Source: a virus. From it: DNA of 48,726 nt. The stretch covers positions 1 through 48,726 of IMG/VR virus record IMGVR_UViG_3300009155_000084; one strand, written 5' to 3'. A program made the position numbers and the translations under genes. Positions 33,898-43,650 of the stretch are shown in pieces. The first letter of the stretch is position 1, and each line of letters starts with the position of its first letter. Under the pieces are notes generated by a model. It had not been told where the DNA came from. It worked only from the letters and a program-made list of their open reading frames with translations, and searched no databases.

Positions 33898-35106
33898 TTA
33901 GATTCCTAGTATTTGTTCTAATGCTTGAATCCGTGCTTCTAGTGCTACGAGTTTTGCATCAACATCTGCGACATTAGGAGTGGACAATGTATCTGATACT
34001 TCTATGCTATTGAAGATAGCAGAATCTGGTAAGTATGATACTGTTGTATCTGCTTTGACTCGTAGCAGTGTTTTTGTATTGAATGTGGAAATTTGATTTG
34101 AAGTTCCAGCATTTGCTTCGATATTTGTTGAGAGTTTTGGTGTCTTGAAGTGTGTGATTTGTCCAGAAGTTACGGTTACACGATTCAAACCAAGAACTGG
34201 AACTTGTAACTCATATGTTGTATAAGTGGAATTCCACAATTCTTCTTGTTGCGTTATATGATCTAATACTATTGTGTTGTTTGCTGTATCTACTGAAGTG
34301 ACAAATGCGTATGCTCCAACTCCCTTTCCGGTTGTTGGGCTAATTGGTCTTATTGATTGTTGTGCTAGAGCAGAAACAAAGGAGTAAGAACCATTTACGG
34401 ATAATTGTTCATATGAACCATAATCAGTTCCATAGATGTTATATGCATCACTGTATGATGTTATGGACAAAACTTGTGGTGTGCTTGTGTCAACCCAACC
34501 ATCTGGAACATTTGAATTTGAATCAACAGTTTGTATTGATCCAATATTTGATGTGCTTCTAGTGACTGTGTAGTTTTCAGCAGCAGATGATTCGTAGCCA
34601 AGGTAATTGATTACAAGACTGTTGTATAATTCATCAGAAGTTGGGCAAACCTGAAGAACTGGTTTGACAATGTAACCAGTTTCTTCAATGAACTCAAAGG
34701 TAACCCCACCAAGTACAGTTGGGCTTAGGAAGAAAATATCAGTTCCACCCGCACCACCCTCGGTTCCACTTATACCACTGATTATACCTAAAAGATTTGG
34801 ATAGTTCATTAAACCATGTGTAACGATGGTTGCATATGTGACACCACTTGTTGCCTGTGCTATGGATTCAACTACACCAACTACTTCTGCTTGCGATAGA
34901 TTAAAAGTTTCACTATAGTATGGATTTGCAATTGATTGAGTGAACTTACTATTAGCCACATCATAACGAATAACATTACCAGCAGCAATGGTTGAATCCC
35001 AATTCTTGCTAGTATCTTGCTTAAAAGACAACCGCTTACCATTGATGGTATCGGTTGAAGTTACGAGCATTCCTGTGATTGTAGAGTTATTAGTGCAAGA
35101 TGGCAT
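33898..35106 (-). CDS. Fibre-type structural protein with C-terminal coiled coil
   Basis: A 402-residue beta-rich protein. Residues about 40-170 (AGNVIRYD, then AEVVGVVESI, ATIVTHG, GGTDIFFLSP, GYIVKPVLQV, LVINYLGY) follow the same order of strands as a module in the 615-residue fibre gene at 36232-38079, so the two share a domain. The middle (SDAYNIYGTDYGSYEQLSVN) is Ser/Tyr/Asn-rich. It ends in a heptad coiled coil (VDAKLVALEARIQALEQIL), a common trimerisation motif of fibre proteins. The ribosome site is AAGGAACATAA. I infer a fibre or fibre-adaptor role. Confidence 0.8.
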   Translation of the reverse strand: MPSCTNNSTITGMLVTSTDTINGKRLSFKQDTSKNWDSTIAAGNVIRYDVANSKFTQSIANPYYSETFNLSQAEVVGVVESIAQATSGVTYATIVTHGLMNYPNLLGIISGISGTEGGAGGTDIFFLSPTVLGGVTFEFIEETGYIVKPVLQVCPTSDELYNSLVINYLGYESSAAENYTVTRSTSNIGSIQTVDSNSNVPDGWVDTSTPQVLSITSYSDAYNIYGTDYGSYEQLSVNGSYSFVSALAQQSIRPISPTTGKGVGAYAFVTSVDTANNTIVLDHITQQEELWNSTYTTYELQVPVLGLNRVTVTSGQITHFKTPKLSTNIEANAGTSNQISTFNTKTLLRVKADTTVSYLPDSAIFNSIEVSDTLSTPNVADVDAKLVALEARIQALEQILGI

Positions 35107-35115
35107 TTATGTTCC

Positions 35116-36225
35116 TTATGTTTCCAGACCTCTATCGTATGGACTATAATCTAAATCGGCATCTGCAACCATATGAACTAAAATATCATCAAAAACTACT
35201 GCACCAGTTGCAACATTGAATGCCACTCCATATGTAGTTCCAGAAGTTGTGAGTGTCGCTGCACCAGTTGGAGAGAATCTTGTTACTTGATTCCAACCGC
35301 GAGTTCCAGATGTTAGTCTCATATCTTTTACTGCGGTTTTGTTGTAACCATCATTAGCAACACCACTATCGGGTGAATATAGAGTGATTGATGGTGATTT
35401 TCTCATCGGTGTGTTGAAGTGATAATTGTATGTGTAATTTGGAGTTACAGTAAAGTCTATTGAAGTTAGATCATTACCACCAACTGTGGTGATTGTTCCT
35501 GGCAGAGTTGTTACTGGATAACTTGTGTAATAATATTTTGCTTGTCTAGTTTTTTCTTCTTCGGAATCTGTGTACATTACTGTAGAGATTGATCCGACTT
35601 CTAATTGTACTGAACTTATACTTACTGTAGTATTTGGCTGTATCTTAAAACCAACACCAAAATAATGATCACCCGATATACCAGAATTTGAAACATATGG
35701 TGGAAGAAAAGTAAATGAATATTGTTGCCAATATGAATCAATCGGTGCAATTGAAAACATACTTTTGTATTCAGTTGTGTTTGGGCTTACTGCTTCTCTA
35801 AAATAACAACCCAAAGTGGTTCCAGTTACACCGGCAGAATATTTTGCGTAAAAAGAAAGAGTTAATGGAATTCCACCATATTTTGTGGAATTTTCTTGTT
35901 TATTTTCTAAATAGCAATAGCCACCAGTTACGGATGTGATATTGTTTGCAACTGTAATATAGTATTTTGAACGACTATATTGCTCATCGCTCTTACTAAA
36001 TAGTTCTCTATAAATGGAAATAGAACCAGTGCTTCCTCCGGTTCTTTTTTGAGTATCTATTGCATACCATCTATCTGCTGTTTTTTCTGTTTGTGCAGTG
36101 TATGTTGTGCCACTAGCTCCGATGTTTGAGTACTTTGCATTATATGGTATGGTAAAGGTTGTTCCCCTTTGCCATAAATCAAAATTACCGTTTATTATTA
36201 AATTAGATGTGTTTTGATTTGTCAT
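35116..36225 (-). CDS. Tail protein with carbohydrate-binding-module-like fold
   Basis: The 369-residue protein opens TSNLIINGNFDLWQRGTTF and then has TADRWYAID, the hallmark of a common phage tail protein family related to CBM4/9-type jelly rolls. It also carries the VQLEVGSISTVMYTDSEEEK motif (about 205-224) with the following ARYYYTSY-like QAKYYYTSYP, which in these proteins closes the jelly roll. The C-terminal ~130 residues form a further beta domain. It probably binds surface glycans or decorates the baseplate or fibre. It lies in the fibre cluster; the ribosome site is weak, so coupling to the upstream gene is likely. Confidence 0.83.
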   Translation of the reverse strand: MTNQNTSNLIINGNFDLWQRGTTFTIPYNAKYSNIGASGTTYTAQTEKTADRWYAIDTQKRTGGSTGSISIYRELFSKSDEQYSRSKYYITVANNITSVTGGYCYLENKQENSTKYGGIPLTLSFYAKYSAGVTGTTLGCYFREAVSPNTTEYKSMFSIAPIDSYWQQYSFTFLPPYVSNSGISGDHYFGVGFKIQPNTTVSISSVQLEVGSISTVMYTDSEEEKTRQAKYYYTSYPVTTLPGTITTVGGNDLTSIDFTVTPNYTYNYHFNTPMRKSPSITLYSPDSGVANDGYNKTAVKDMRLTSGTRGWNQVTRFSPTGAATLTTSGTTYGVAFNVATGAVVFDDILVHMVADADLDYSPYDRGLET

Positions 36226-36231
36226 TTTTTA

Positions 36232-38079
36232 TTAACCAAATTGAGTTGAAGGCCAACCACTAATACTATACGAGTTTGGAATAAATGTATATTTACTTGA
36301 AACAATAATTGGACTTCCAGTTGTTGTTCGTGTATTTGTATCGAACTTATACATTTCTAATAAAATGTTACAATTAAATTGTTGAGTTGGCATTACACCA
36401 GAATTATTATACAAATATGAAACTGGAGTGAAATAAAGATTTTCACAAATTGCACCATATGCTGCATTCCATCCTAGTATTGCACTTTCCAAAGTATATC
36501 CAGAAGCACCAGTCATCTGATCCATGAATTTATTTTCGCAAGATGCTTGAATATATTTTGAAGCGTCAGAACCAACACCACCAAGAGTTATATTATTGAT
36601 ATTAAATGATGATGGTTTTGTGGCGGGGTTCCCGCCGGCGGTGCCGGCGGGAGTATATACGATTGGATATGAACCATTTGAATCTGGAATACTTATCGTT
36701 CCAGCAGTCAATCCATATGTAAATATTTGATTACTTTGTGGAGTATATCTGAGGGGTTGAATAATTGGAGTTATTAAATCAGAAGCAGTGTTAGTTTGGC
36801 TAGTATAGGTGGAACTGCTACCCGCTATTAAATAAACTCCATTTATTGAATAACCATTTCTTCTAATTTCTATTCTTAGATTAGAATTATCTTGAACTGA
36901 GATATTACTGTCATTAAAATATGTTGAAGTAATAGTAGTTCCAGCATATGTGCTATACTGTTTGTTTAGCGAAAAGGTAAAATATGATGGACTAAAATCT
37001 TTTTCTGGAATTATTTTAATATTTGTTAATTTATAGACATCCGCAGTTATACCACTTGTTGAAAACAGAAAACCATCGTTAGTAAAATTTGAAATATAAT
37101 CTACTTTAATTGTTGTCGAACCAGATGAAGAAGTAGTAGAAGTTTCATTTGAAGTTAGTGGATAAAGAATACCAGAATTATTTTTGTTAGCAATACTGGT
37201 TTCTAATTTATTTGGTGTATTAAGTTTTAAATCTAATTTCTTTGTTAAACGACCGTTGCCTGTACTAGTATTTACTGTAATATACATCAATCCATGTACA
37301 TGACCAGTTGTTCTGAGGTTTTTATCCTGCGGGGTTGTACCAGTATCCCACAGAGCAGCAGTGATACCGTTAATACTCAACACACCACTTGTTGCAGTTG
37401 CATTTGTGGATGAAGAACTACTTGCGGCAGTCAAACCAATATAACCACGATATGGAAGAATTAATCCAGTATCACCAGTTAAACCAAGAAGCATTGGCTT
37501 AGAAACATAACTTGTAACATCTGGTTCGAGTGTAGTACCAGCACCAGAGACTCCACCACTCAGGAAGTAAACTACACCTTTCTGAAGTGTAGCACCTGCG
37601 GTTCCTAAAAAGTTTGCAACAACAGATGAACCACTTACTTTACCAGTAGTAGCCACTTGTGCATTTCCACCAGTAAATCCTATAACAACACCCACTACTT
37701 CTGATGTGCATTCGTCGTTGGCTAGTGCTTTTTCTAGTCTACCAGTAGAATCTAGGTAGACTATATTTCCAACAGTAACACCGGAATTTGCTGGTAGAAC
37801 AACATTAATACCCGAAACATCTACACCATAACTTGATGATAAAACACCATTTATAGTAACATTACCATTGAATGTTACATTTTTGCTTATAGTACTAGCA
37901 ATGTCTAATGTATAGCCACCCTGTGTGGAAGTTTGTGGCCTGACAAGAATACCATCTCCTCCGGTTATACCTCCAACTTTGAGAGCATTTAACCGGGTAA
38001 TCATCTCATTCGTCTTGGCGTACCAAGCACCGAATGTTGTTCCAAGACTTATTGAGTTTATTGAGGTAAAGTCAGACAT
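36232..38079 (-). CDS. Tail fibre-like structural protein
   Basis: A 615-residue beta-rich protein. The N terminus (SLGTTFGAWYAKTNEMITRL, then NALKVGG) resembles the attachment segment of T4-like marine fibre proteins. A repeated-strand part follows (KNVTFNGNVTINGVL). Residues about 95-220 (VGNIVYLDSTGRLEKALAND, SEVVGVVIG, GVVYFLSGGVSG, KPMLLGL) share a module with the 402-residue protein. A short GC-rich, hairpin-forming segment encodes TPAGTAGGNPATKP (about codons 474-488). The ribosome site is AGGATAAT. It is likely a fibre or short tail fibre subunit. Confidence 0.83.
   Translation of the reverse strand: MSDFTSINSISLGTTFGAWYAKTNEMITRLNALKVGGITGGDGILVRPQTSTQGGYTLDIASTISKNVTFNGNVTINGVLSSSYGVDVSGINVVLPANSGVTVGNIVYLDSTGRLEKALANDECTSEVVGVVIGFTGGNAQVATTGKVSGSSVVANFLGTAGATLQKGVVYFLSGGVSGAGTTLEPDVTSYVSKPMLLGLTGDTGLILPYRGYIGLTAASSSSSTNATATSGVLSINGITAALWDTGTTPQDKNLRTTGHVHGLMYITVNTSTGNGRLTKKLDLKLNTPNKLETSIANKNNSGILYPLTSNETSTTSSSGSTTIKVDYISNFTNDGFLFSTSGITADVYKLTNIKIIPEKDFSPSYFTFSLNKQYSTYAGTTITSTYFNDSNISVQDNSNLRIEIRRNGYSINGVYLIAGSSSTYTSQTNTASDLITPIIQPLRYTPQSNQIFTYGLTAGTISIPDSNGSYPIVYTPAGTAGGNPATKPSSFNINNITLGGVGSDASKYIQASCENKFMDQMTGASGYTLESAILGWNAAYGAICENLYFTPVSYLYNNSGVMPTQQFNCNILLEMYKFDTNTRTTTGSPIIVSSKYTFIPNSYSISGWPSTQFG
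36622..36651. repeat. GC-rich overlapping inverted repeats
   Basis: On the plus strand CCCGCCGGC (36631-36639) and GCCGGCGGG (36643-36651) form a perfect 9-bp stem with a 3-nt loop. The same CCCGCC can instead pair with GGCGGG at 36622-36627 (6 bp, 3-nt loop). The two hairpins exclude each other. The surrounding DNA is AT-rich, so the element stands out sharply. Confidence 0.85.
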
Positions 38080-38080
38080 A

Positions 38081-38824
38081 TTATCCTATTATTTCTTTTA
38101 CTTTAATGTTATTTAGGTAATATAGACCATCGGATCTTTTTTGTGCCAATGCAACGAAACTGTTGGTAATAGGAACATCAGATGTAGTTATTCCTGTTAT
38201 CTTAATATAATATCTACCAGAACCACATGAAGATGTATTTCTAACATTCAATGGGTGATGCCCTTGTAGTCCAACAGTGTTACAAGTCGCTAATTCACCA
38301 GTATAGGTTTCACTTGCAGTAGTATTTAATGTGAAACCAATATAGTAGTTTTCTTGAATATCTGCTAATGAAAAATCTACTTCCATATCAGTGACTAAAA
38401 ACAACCAGAAATATAATCCAGAAGAATTTGCTTTACATAAAAACCACGGATCTGGCGATATTCCATCCCCATAATTTTTAAATGACAGAACATTACTAGA
38501 AGTTTTATATAATAATAAATCTGGGTGTATTGGAGTAGCACCTTCCCAACCAGGTCCAGTTGAAGACGATGAACCATAATTCATCAGTACATTTAACCAA
38601 TTGGCAAACATTTGATTTGTTAATGTTTGCTCAACATTCATTCTAAATTGAATTTCATTCAGTTCTTGGGCTTGTAATATCTTACCGGGTTCAAATGCAA
38701 TCATTTTATAGCCAGTAGAATATATTCCATTGGCTGGAACACCAAAATCAACAGCACCAAATGTTGGTGGTGTGAATCCCGGAATATTAGTTAAGGTTTC
38801 TGTTATTATACTTGCGTTTGCCAT
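38081..38824 (-). CDS. Baseplate/tail structural protein, unassigned
   Basis: A 247-residue protein between the gp8-like gene and the fibre genes. The segment KMIAFEPGKILQAQELNEIQ (about 42-61) followed by FRMNVEQTL resembles the F.PG..LQ..ELNE.Q motif of several phage baseplate/fibre adaptor proteins in T4-like viruses. The rest is beta-rich with a Cys pair (SSCGSGRYYIKITG) and ends LNNIKVKEIIG. In T4 this place would hold gp9-gp11 type proteins, so a fibre-attachment role is plausible, but I cannot assign a homologue. No ribosome site is visible before the ATG, which lies 1 nt after the previous stop. Confidence 0.78.
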   Translation of the reverse strand: MANASIITETLTNIPGFTPPTFGAVDFGVPANGIYSTGYKMIAFEPGKILQAQELNEIQFRMNVEQTLTNQMFANWLNVLMNYGSSSSTGPGWEGATPIHPDLLLYKTSSNVLSFKNYGDGISPDPWFLCKANSSGLYFWLFLVTDMEVDFSLADIQENYYIGFTLNTTASETYTGELATCNTVGLQGHHPLNVRNTSSCGSGRYYIKITGITTSDVPITNSFVALAQKRSDGLYYLNNIKVKEIIG

Positions 38825-38825
38825 A

Positions 38826-40562
38826 TTAGATTAAGAATGAAAGTTTTGCGGAAGAATCCGATCCAGTCGTGGTATCGAATGAAATATTATTGCTCAATAT
38901 TTTGGTTGAAACATATTCAACATTATTTAGTTCATACTTTGGCTCAATTATATCACTTACTGTAAAAGTATCATTACCTATTTTGACATAATCTGCACCT
39001 GTTAATACAGTAAACAACAATTCATCTACACCAGCAATTTCTAAAGTAGAAGATACAGCAGTATTTGTTTCATCGTAATTGACTTCTACAGCCACTAATG
39101 CAGAACTATAATCTGATTGTGTTGCTGTCGCATCATTAGTTTTAATTGTAACTGTTGTAGTTCCTGCTGTGTTATCAACAAAAATTTCACCAGCTTCAAT
39201 ATCTGGTAGAATAGGTGCAGCAAATCCTGTTTTTGCATCTAATGTAATAAGAGTTGTCATTCTTCCATTATCTGATTCATTTGGTTGTAGGTTTATTGTT
39301 GGATCTACACCATTAGTTGTTGTAAGATTTTTGACAATTCCTACTTTAGAGAATACTGTTTGTTTTGTTTCAATACTCGCACCAGTAAGATCAGTTGCTG
39401 ACAATTGTTTTATTATTGATATTCTTGGTGTTGGTAAGAAAGTAGATGGATCTGACAAATCAGGCATCAATACAGCATTTATGGCATGTTGAAGTTTTGT
39501 GCTAGCCGCATTTGGTATGCTAAAGTGTGGATTTACAAAATTAGTACCAGCAGAGCGAAGAGTTATGCCGTTTGCTATAAATGCATTTCTTCTTATATCA
39601 TAATAAGTTTCTATATTTCCTGCTGCGCCTATTCCAAGTGGATCTAAGAATGTAATCTCTGGTTTTTGTGTCTTTACAATTCTATCTTCAATCGAAAGAG
39701 AAGAAACATCAAGTTGGAGGTAAACAATACCACCATTTAAATTCTGACCGTATAGGTAATTATTGTATTGAATGTAATAGCGATTATTTACATCGATGGA
39801 ACCCAAATTGACTACTAATTCATCAATTGGATTTCTTACAATTGCAGAAGATGAATTTAAATAATCAATATGAATTGATTTATATCCTAACATATCACCA
39901 ATAGAGTGACAAACAGAACATGTCCAATTAGAGGAACCAACCCCGGATACTAAATCTCCTTTGGTGTGTACTACTGAAGTCAATGGATCTATTGTATCTT
40001 GATTGTAATAAAAATAACAAGAACCCGTAACACCAGCACCATGAGAACATAGAGAATTATATTTTGAAGAATATGATCCAGATGTTACTTGAGTTGTATA
40101 ATCATATAAACTACTAACCGGCATTACTGTTTCTGTTAAGAATTTACTCAAAGCAAAATCAATTTTATACATTGCCATCCAAGCATATCCATCAGAATAT
40201 AATTGAATTCCGTTGGTGTGTGTTGGTTGCTGTGTTGATCGGAATGTATTTTCCCCGATCAATCCAGTTGATTGATTTTTACCAACACACAGATATACTA
40301 TATCCGATACATTATTATAAACATAAGATTGATCTCCAAGAGAACCGACATAATATGGTTCATATTCAGAATTGTATGACCAATTAACTCGTGGAACAAC
40401 AGTCGAAACCTCATCTTGGGTAATTCTACTGACTAACGAAACATCGGTATCATCGACAGAAGCAGCAGCACCTGATATACCACCCATAAAAATAAAGAAT
40501 TTGCTTACTTCGTCTTTTGTAGTTTTTGCTGTAAATGATTTTATTTGATTTTTGATTGTCAT
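38826..40562 (-). CDS. 8: Baseplate wedge protein gp8-like
   Basis: I place the start at the ATG at 40562 (578 residues), not at 40586, because AAGGA lies 5 nt before it and the later start avoids overlapping the upstream gene. The N terminus matches gp8-type wedge proteins: KFFIFMGGISG (about 20-30), then SRITQDEVSTVVPRVNWSYN, SYVYNNVSDIVYLCVGKN and the DGYAWMAMYKID motif. T4 gp8 has 334 residues, so this one carries a long extra C-terminal part, which includes a CSVCHSIGD motif near 215-230. gp8 stabilises the wedge around gp6/gp7. The gene follows the gp7-like gene in the standard wedge order. Confidence 0.85.
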   Translation of the reverse strand: MTIKNQIKSFTAKTTKDEVSKFFIFMGGISGAAASVDDTDVSLVSRITQDEVSTVVPRVNWSYNSEYEPYYVGSLGDQSYVYNNVSDIVYLCVGKNQSTGLIGENTFRSTQQPTHTNGIQLYSDGYAWMAMYKIDFALSKFLTETVMPVSSLYDYTTQVTSGSYSSKYNSLCSHGAGVTGSCYFYYNQDTIDPLTSVVHTKGDLVSGVGSSNWTCSVCHSIGDMLGYKSIHIDYLNSSSAIVRNPIDELVVNLGSIDVNNRYYIQYNNYLYGQNLNGGIVYLQLDVSSLSIEDRIVKTQKPEITFLDPLGIGAAGNIETYYDIRRNAFIANGITLRSAGTNFVNPHFSIPNAASTKLQHAINAVLMPDLSDPSTFLPTPRISIIKQLSATDLTGASIETKQTVFSKVGIVKNLTTTNGVDPTINLQPNESDNGRMTTLITLDAKTGFAAPILPDIEAGEIFVDNTAGTTTVTIKTNDATATQSDYSSALVAVEVNYDETNTAVSSTLEIAGVDELLFTVLTGADYVKIGNDTFTVSDIIEPKYELNNVEYVSTKILSNNISFDTTTGSDSSAKLSFLI

Positions 40563-40567
40563 GTTTA

Positions 40568-40572
40568 TCCTT
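40568..40572 (-). promoter_or_regulatory. Ribosome binding site fixing the gp8-like start
   Basis: AAGGA on the minus strand (40572-40568) is followed by TAAAC and ATG at 40562. The longer in-frame alternative start at 40586 has no such site and would overlap the upstream gene by 10 nt. Confidence 0.75.
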
Positions 40573-40576
40573 ATGC

Positions 40577-41884
40577 TCAGGGACAACTACCGCATTGTGC
40601 AGTGGCGCAAGTTATAAGATTCGCATTTGGCGATATATCATTGGGATTTGCTCTATTTAATTCAATAAAACTTTGTATTGTCATATTACCAAGAGTTCTG
40701 GGTATAGTTCCTACTATAGATTGTTTGACATCATTATCCCAAGTAGGAAATACATGTTGTGGATAATAACCAGTTGTGCCCATCGGGTCGCAATAATTAG
40801 TGCAGCAATAGCATGTATAGTTTTTTTGATCTGTACACGCATTACTTTGATGATATAGTGAATATAGATTTAAACCTGTTCCAGCAATACCTGTTGTTAT
40901 CCCCGGAAACATCAATAGATATCGTCCAATTACAGGAAGTTCGGTGTAGTCAACTGGGATGTTTGTATCAGTATTATCATCTGCACCAGTATCTACATCA
41001 TCTAATGGAACATATTGTTCAAAGAATCCCAACATACCAGCCGGATGAGTTCCAGCCAATAATGTATTTTTATAATTTTGAGCCTGTTCTGTTGTTGCAT
41101 CTGAAGTAAGAATATATGAATATTCTTGCCAGAAATAATCATCTGGAAGAACTGCTTCATTTAAAGCAGCACCAAACAAATTGGATCTGTTTTGTGTATC
41201 ATAACCTACATTTCCGGCCAATACATCATTTTGAATTGGGTTATCTGGATCAAAGTTTTCTGGAAGATCAATTATGTCACTTGGAACAAAATCCCAAGAA
41301 AAATCAACATATTTACCACCGTTGAGTCTCATCAAATACTTCTTGGGGTAATCTATATTAACATTGGTAACATTGTATAGAGTTTTTAGAAGATAGCGAT
41401 ATGCTGGCTCTGTTCCTTTTGTGATCAAAAAGTCACTCTTGATTGATCGTATAAATGATCGAACATATTGTTTGTCTACTGCTGAAATTGATGGCAGAGA
41501 TATAAATGGAGCGTATGACTTGATGTATTCGTCTAAGAAAGCGTCTGGAACACGATCTATGTCTAATAGTTCTTCGATATCATATGGTGTAAGTTGAACA
41601 TCCTGTTTCTTAAAACCACAGTAAATCCAGTTGTAGTAACTCTTTAAGAATGCTATTAAATAGTTTTCATTAGAATCTGTACCATAATTTTGTTTAATCC
41701 AGAATGGAATTTGTGATTCTATTACAGATGGAGCCACGCAATAATTCTGCCCCACTGGATCAGAACTAGAAGTTACATTATTTTGTATTAAATTCTTTAC
41801 ATAATTTTTAAATGGAATAGCCTCTTCCAATACTTCTTGGGATGGTGTTGTTTGAGGCTTTTTAAGTAAAACTGTTGTTAGCAT
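40577..41884 (-). CDS. Baseplate wedge protein, gp7-like (tentative)
   Basis: A 435-residue protein between gp6 and gp8-like genes, the place of gp7 in T4. Typical marine T4-like segments: FLKSYYNWIYCGFKKQDVQL (about 83-102), then TPYDIEELLDIDRVPDAFLD, FIRSIKSDFLITKGTEPAYR followed by YLLKTLYNVTNVNIDYPK, and LRLNGGKYVDF-like LMRLNGGKYVD. T4 gp7 has 1032 residues; this is far shorter, so only part may be equivalent. The C terminus is Cys-rich (CTDQKNYTCYCCTNYCD; CATAQCGSCP). The start ATG at 41884 follows the gp6 stop region by 1 nt with only a weak ribosome site. Confidence 0.8.
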   Translation of the reverse strand: MLTTVLLKKPQTTPSQEVLEEAIPFKNYVKNLIQNNVTSSSDPVGQNYCVAPSVIESQIPFWIKQNYGTDSNENYLIAFLKSYYNWIYCGFKKQDVQLTPYDIEELLDIDRVPDAFLDEYIKSYAPFISLPSISAVDKQYVRSFIRSIKSDFLITKGTEPAYRYLLKTLYNVTNVNIDYPKKYLMRLNGGKYVDFSWDFVPSDIIDLPENFDPDNPIQNDVLAGNVGYDTQNRSNLFGAALNEAVLPDDYFWQEYSYILTSDATTEQAQNYKNTLLAGTHPAGMLGFFEQYVPLDDVDTGADDNTDTNIPVDYTELPVIGRYLLMFPGITTGIAGTGLNLYSLYHQSNACTDQKNYTCYCCTNYCDPMGTTGYYPQHVFPTWDNDVKQSIVGTIPRTLGNMTIQSFIELNRANPNDISPNANLITCATAQCGSCP

Positions 41885-41885
41885 T

Positions 41886-43646
41886 TTATCTTGCTACTGG
41901 TGTTGTACCTGTTATGTTGAGTTTCAAATAAACTTCATCTTGAGAATTAATAAGTGTTGTTGTTACTGGATTGACTTTAACATCAAATGAATCTGTAGAA
42001 AGATTTGGGTATATTGATACTGTTCCCTGTGTATAGTTTATTTCACCGACAACAGCATTTAAATCTATACTAGCATCAGTGGAGCCTTCGGGTATACCAT
42101 AGAGTCTAAGTTTTCCGATGGATGGTGGATTTGTTGTGTTTGTGTATATAACAGGAACATCTCTGATTTGTACTGTTCCTTGTGAATAATATGGACTTAC
42201 AAATGAAGAAGATACAACACCAACACCTGAAGTTGAATCTGTTCCTTTTTTGATGCTATTTTTAAAATTTAATGTGGTAGTTCTTGTCGAAGGTGATACA
42301 GTATATTGTAAACTCAAATCCTGTATAGAATCTATGCTATAGCCAGTATATGACTCTACGGTAGAATTCACATCACTATATTTTAAACTAGAACCGAATG
42401 ACCCAATTGGATACATTGCTTCTAAATCAGTAATCATTCCATTTATTGCTGTTGTTGGATCTGTTGCCGCATTAGTGCCGTACTGTGTATTTAATGTGAA
42501 ATTGACAGTCATTGCCTTCGGTGGAATATACTCTGGCAAGATAGTAACAACTGATCTTTCTTTTATCTTTGCTATAGCATCTTTTATGATGGAATTATCA
42601 CTGGTTGCAATATTAGCAGCAGTGAATAATAGTCTTCCATATATTGGAGGTGAATTTTCCTCACCACCCCACACATTTATGTTCGTGAATCCCATCTGAG
42701 ACAAGAAACCATAGTAATCATATTTAGTTACTAGGCGTTGTTGTGCCGAGAATACGCTTGGTGCTATTCTTCTTGCCTCATCTAGATCTGGAGAATTCAT
42801 ACCACCAGATGCTGGTTGTATGTTTACAACAGAACTTCCATTAGGAACCACCACTGGAACAAAAGTAGCAGCGGCATTTCCATTTGAACCATTGGAGGAA
42901 ATATATTGAATCTTTACTTTGTCTCCAGCAACCAAATTAGCAGAAGAACTTGATGTGGTTCGGAATTTAACAATAAAACCTGCTGTGGTTCTTTCTAAAC
43001 TGTATAGATTTGATGTTGGTTCTATAAATGCACCACTATATGTGTCTACTCTTGACCAGTAATTATAGATGGCATCAGTGGTTCGTTGTACTTCTACTTT
43101 GAGTGTTCTGATGTCCATGTTCAGATCAGGAATGAATATCTTCTGATCTGGAAAATCGAAACCATCTCCACCATAACTCAATTCAGTTTTTACACCCTCA
43201 TACATAGTGAAATAGTTGGTTTCATTGGATGGAGCAGATGAACCACCAACTGGAATGGAATCTATATTCCAAAACTGATATCGTAGACCTTCTGGGGTTA
43301 CTCCATAAACACTCACTGTAAATGGATCAATAACTGAAGTACTAGTAACGCTTCGTAGTTTTATTCGCGTGGTAGCACTGGTTTTAGTTGGTAAAACATA
43401 ACCTAATGGCTTAACTAGAGAAACTATAGATCTTTCTAGTTGGGCTGAATCCAAAAAGGACTCGTTAGAGATCATATTTGCAAAGTGAGCGTAGTATAAA
43501 GTGTTATATGTCAACAAATCCAATAGAAAGTTAACAGCAGAACCTTCAAAGTTAAGATCCTTTACGGTATCTTGCTTCTTTAGGTAATCGACCAAAGAAG
43601 CCCGTATGCTGTCAAAGTCTAGTTCTGATAGGTTAATTTGTGCCAT
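41886..43646 (-). CDS. 6: Baseplate wedge protein gp6 (baseplate J-like)
   Basis: The 586-residue protein is recognised from its N terminus: DFDSIRASLVDYLKKQDTVK, then DLNFEGSAVNFLLDLLTYNT and LYYAHFANMISNESFLDSAQ, followed by the SLVKPLGYVLPTKTSA motif. LDEARRIAPSVFSAQQRLVT, then KYDYYGFL, is the conserved gp6/P2-J core. T4 gp6 has 660 residues; six gp6 dimers form the inner ring of the baseplate that changes shape on contraction. It follows gp25 in the usual order gp25-gp6. No clear ribosome site is seen before the ATG. Confidence 0.96.
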   Translation of the reverse strand: MAQINLSELDFDSIRASLVDYLKKQDTVKDLNFEGSAVNFLLDLLTYNTLYYAHFANMISNESFLDSAQLERSIVSLVKPLGYVLPTKTSATTRIKLRSVTSTSVIDPFTVSVYGVTPEGLRYQFWNIDSIPVGGSSAPSNETNYFTMYEGVKTELSYGGDGFDFPDQKIFIPDLNMDIRTLKVEVQRTTDAIYNYWSRVDTYSGAFIEPTSNLYSLERTTAGFIVKFRTTSSSSANLVAGDKVKIQYISSNGSNGNAAATFVPVVVPNGSSVVNIQPASGGMNSPDLDEARRIAPSVFSAQQRLVTKYDYYGFLSQMGFTNINVWGGEENSPPIYGRLLFTAANIATSDNSIIKDAIAKIKERSVVTILPEYIPPKAMTVNFTLNTQYGTNAATDPTTAINGMITDLEAMYPIGSFGSSLKYSDVNSTVESYTGYSIDSIQDLSLQYTVSPSTRTTTLNFKNSIKKGTDSTSGVGVVSSSFVSPYYSQGTVQIRDVPVIYTNTTNPPSIGKLRLYGIPEGSTDASIDLNAVVGEINYTQGTVSIYPNLSTDSFDVKVNPVTTTLINSQDEVYLKLNITGTTPVAR

Positions 43647-43650
43647 ATTT

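Noticed and set aside
40563-40586. Longer start (MSLSIRIN...) for the gp8-like protein
   Set aside because: The internal ATG at 40562 has AAGGA at 5-nt spacing; the longer start has no ribosome site and overlaps the preceding gene.
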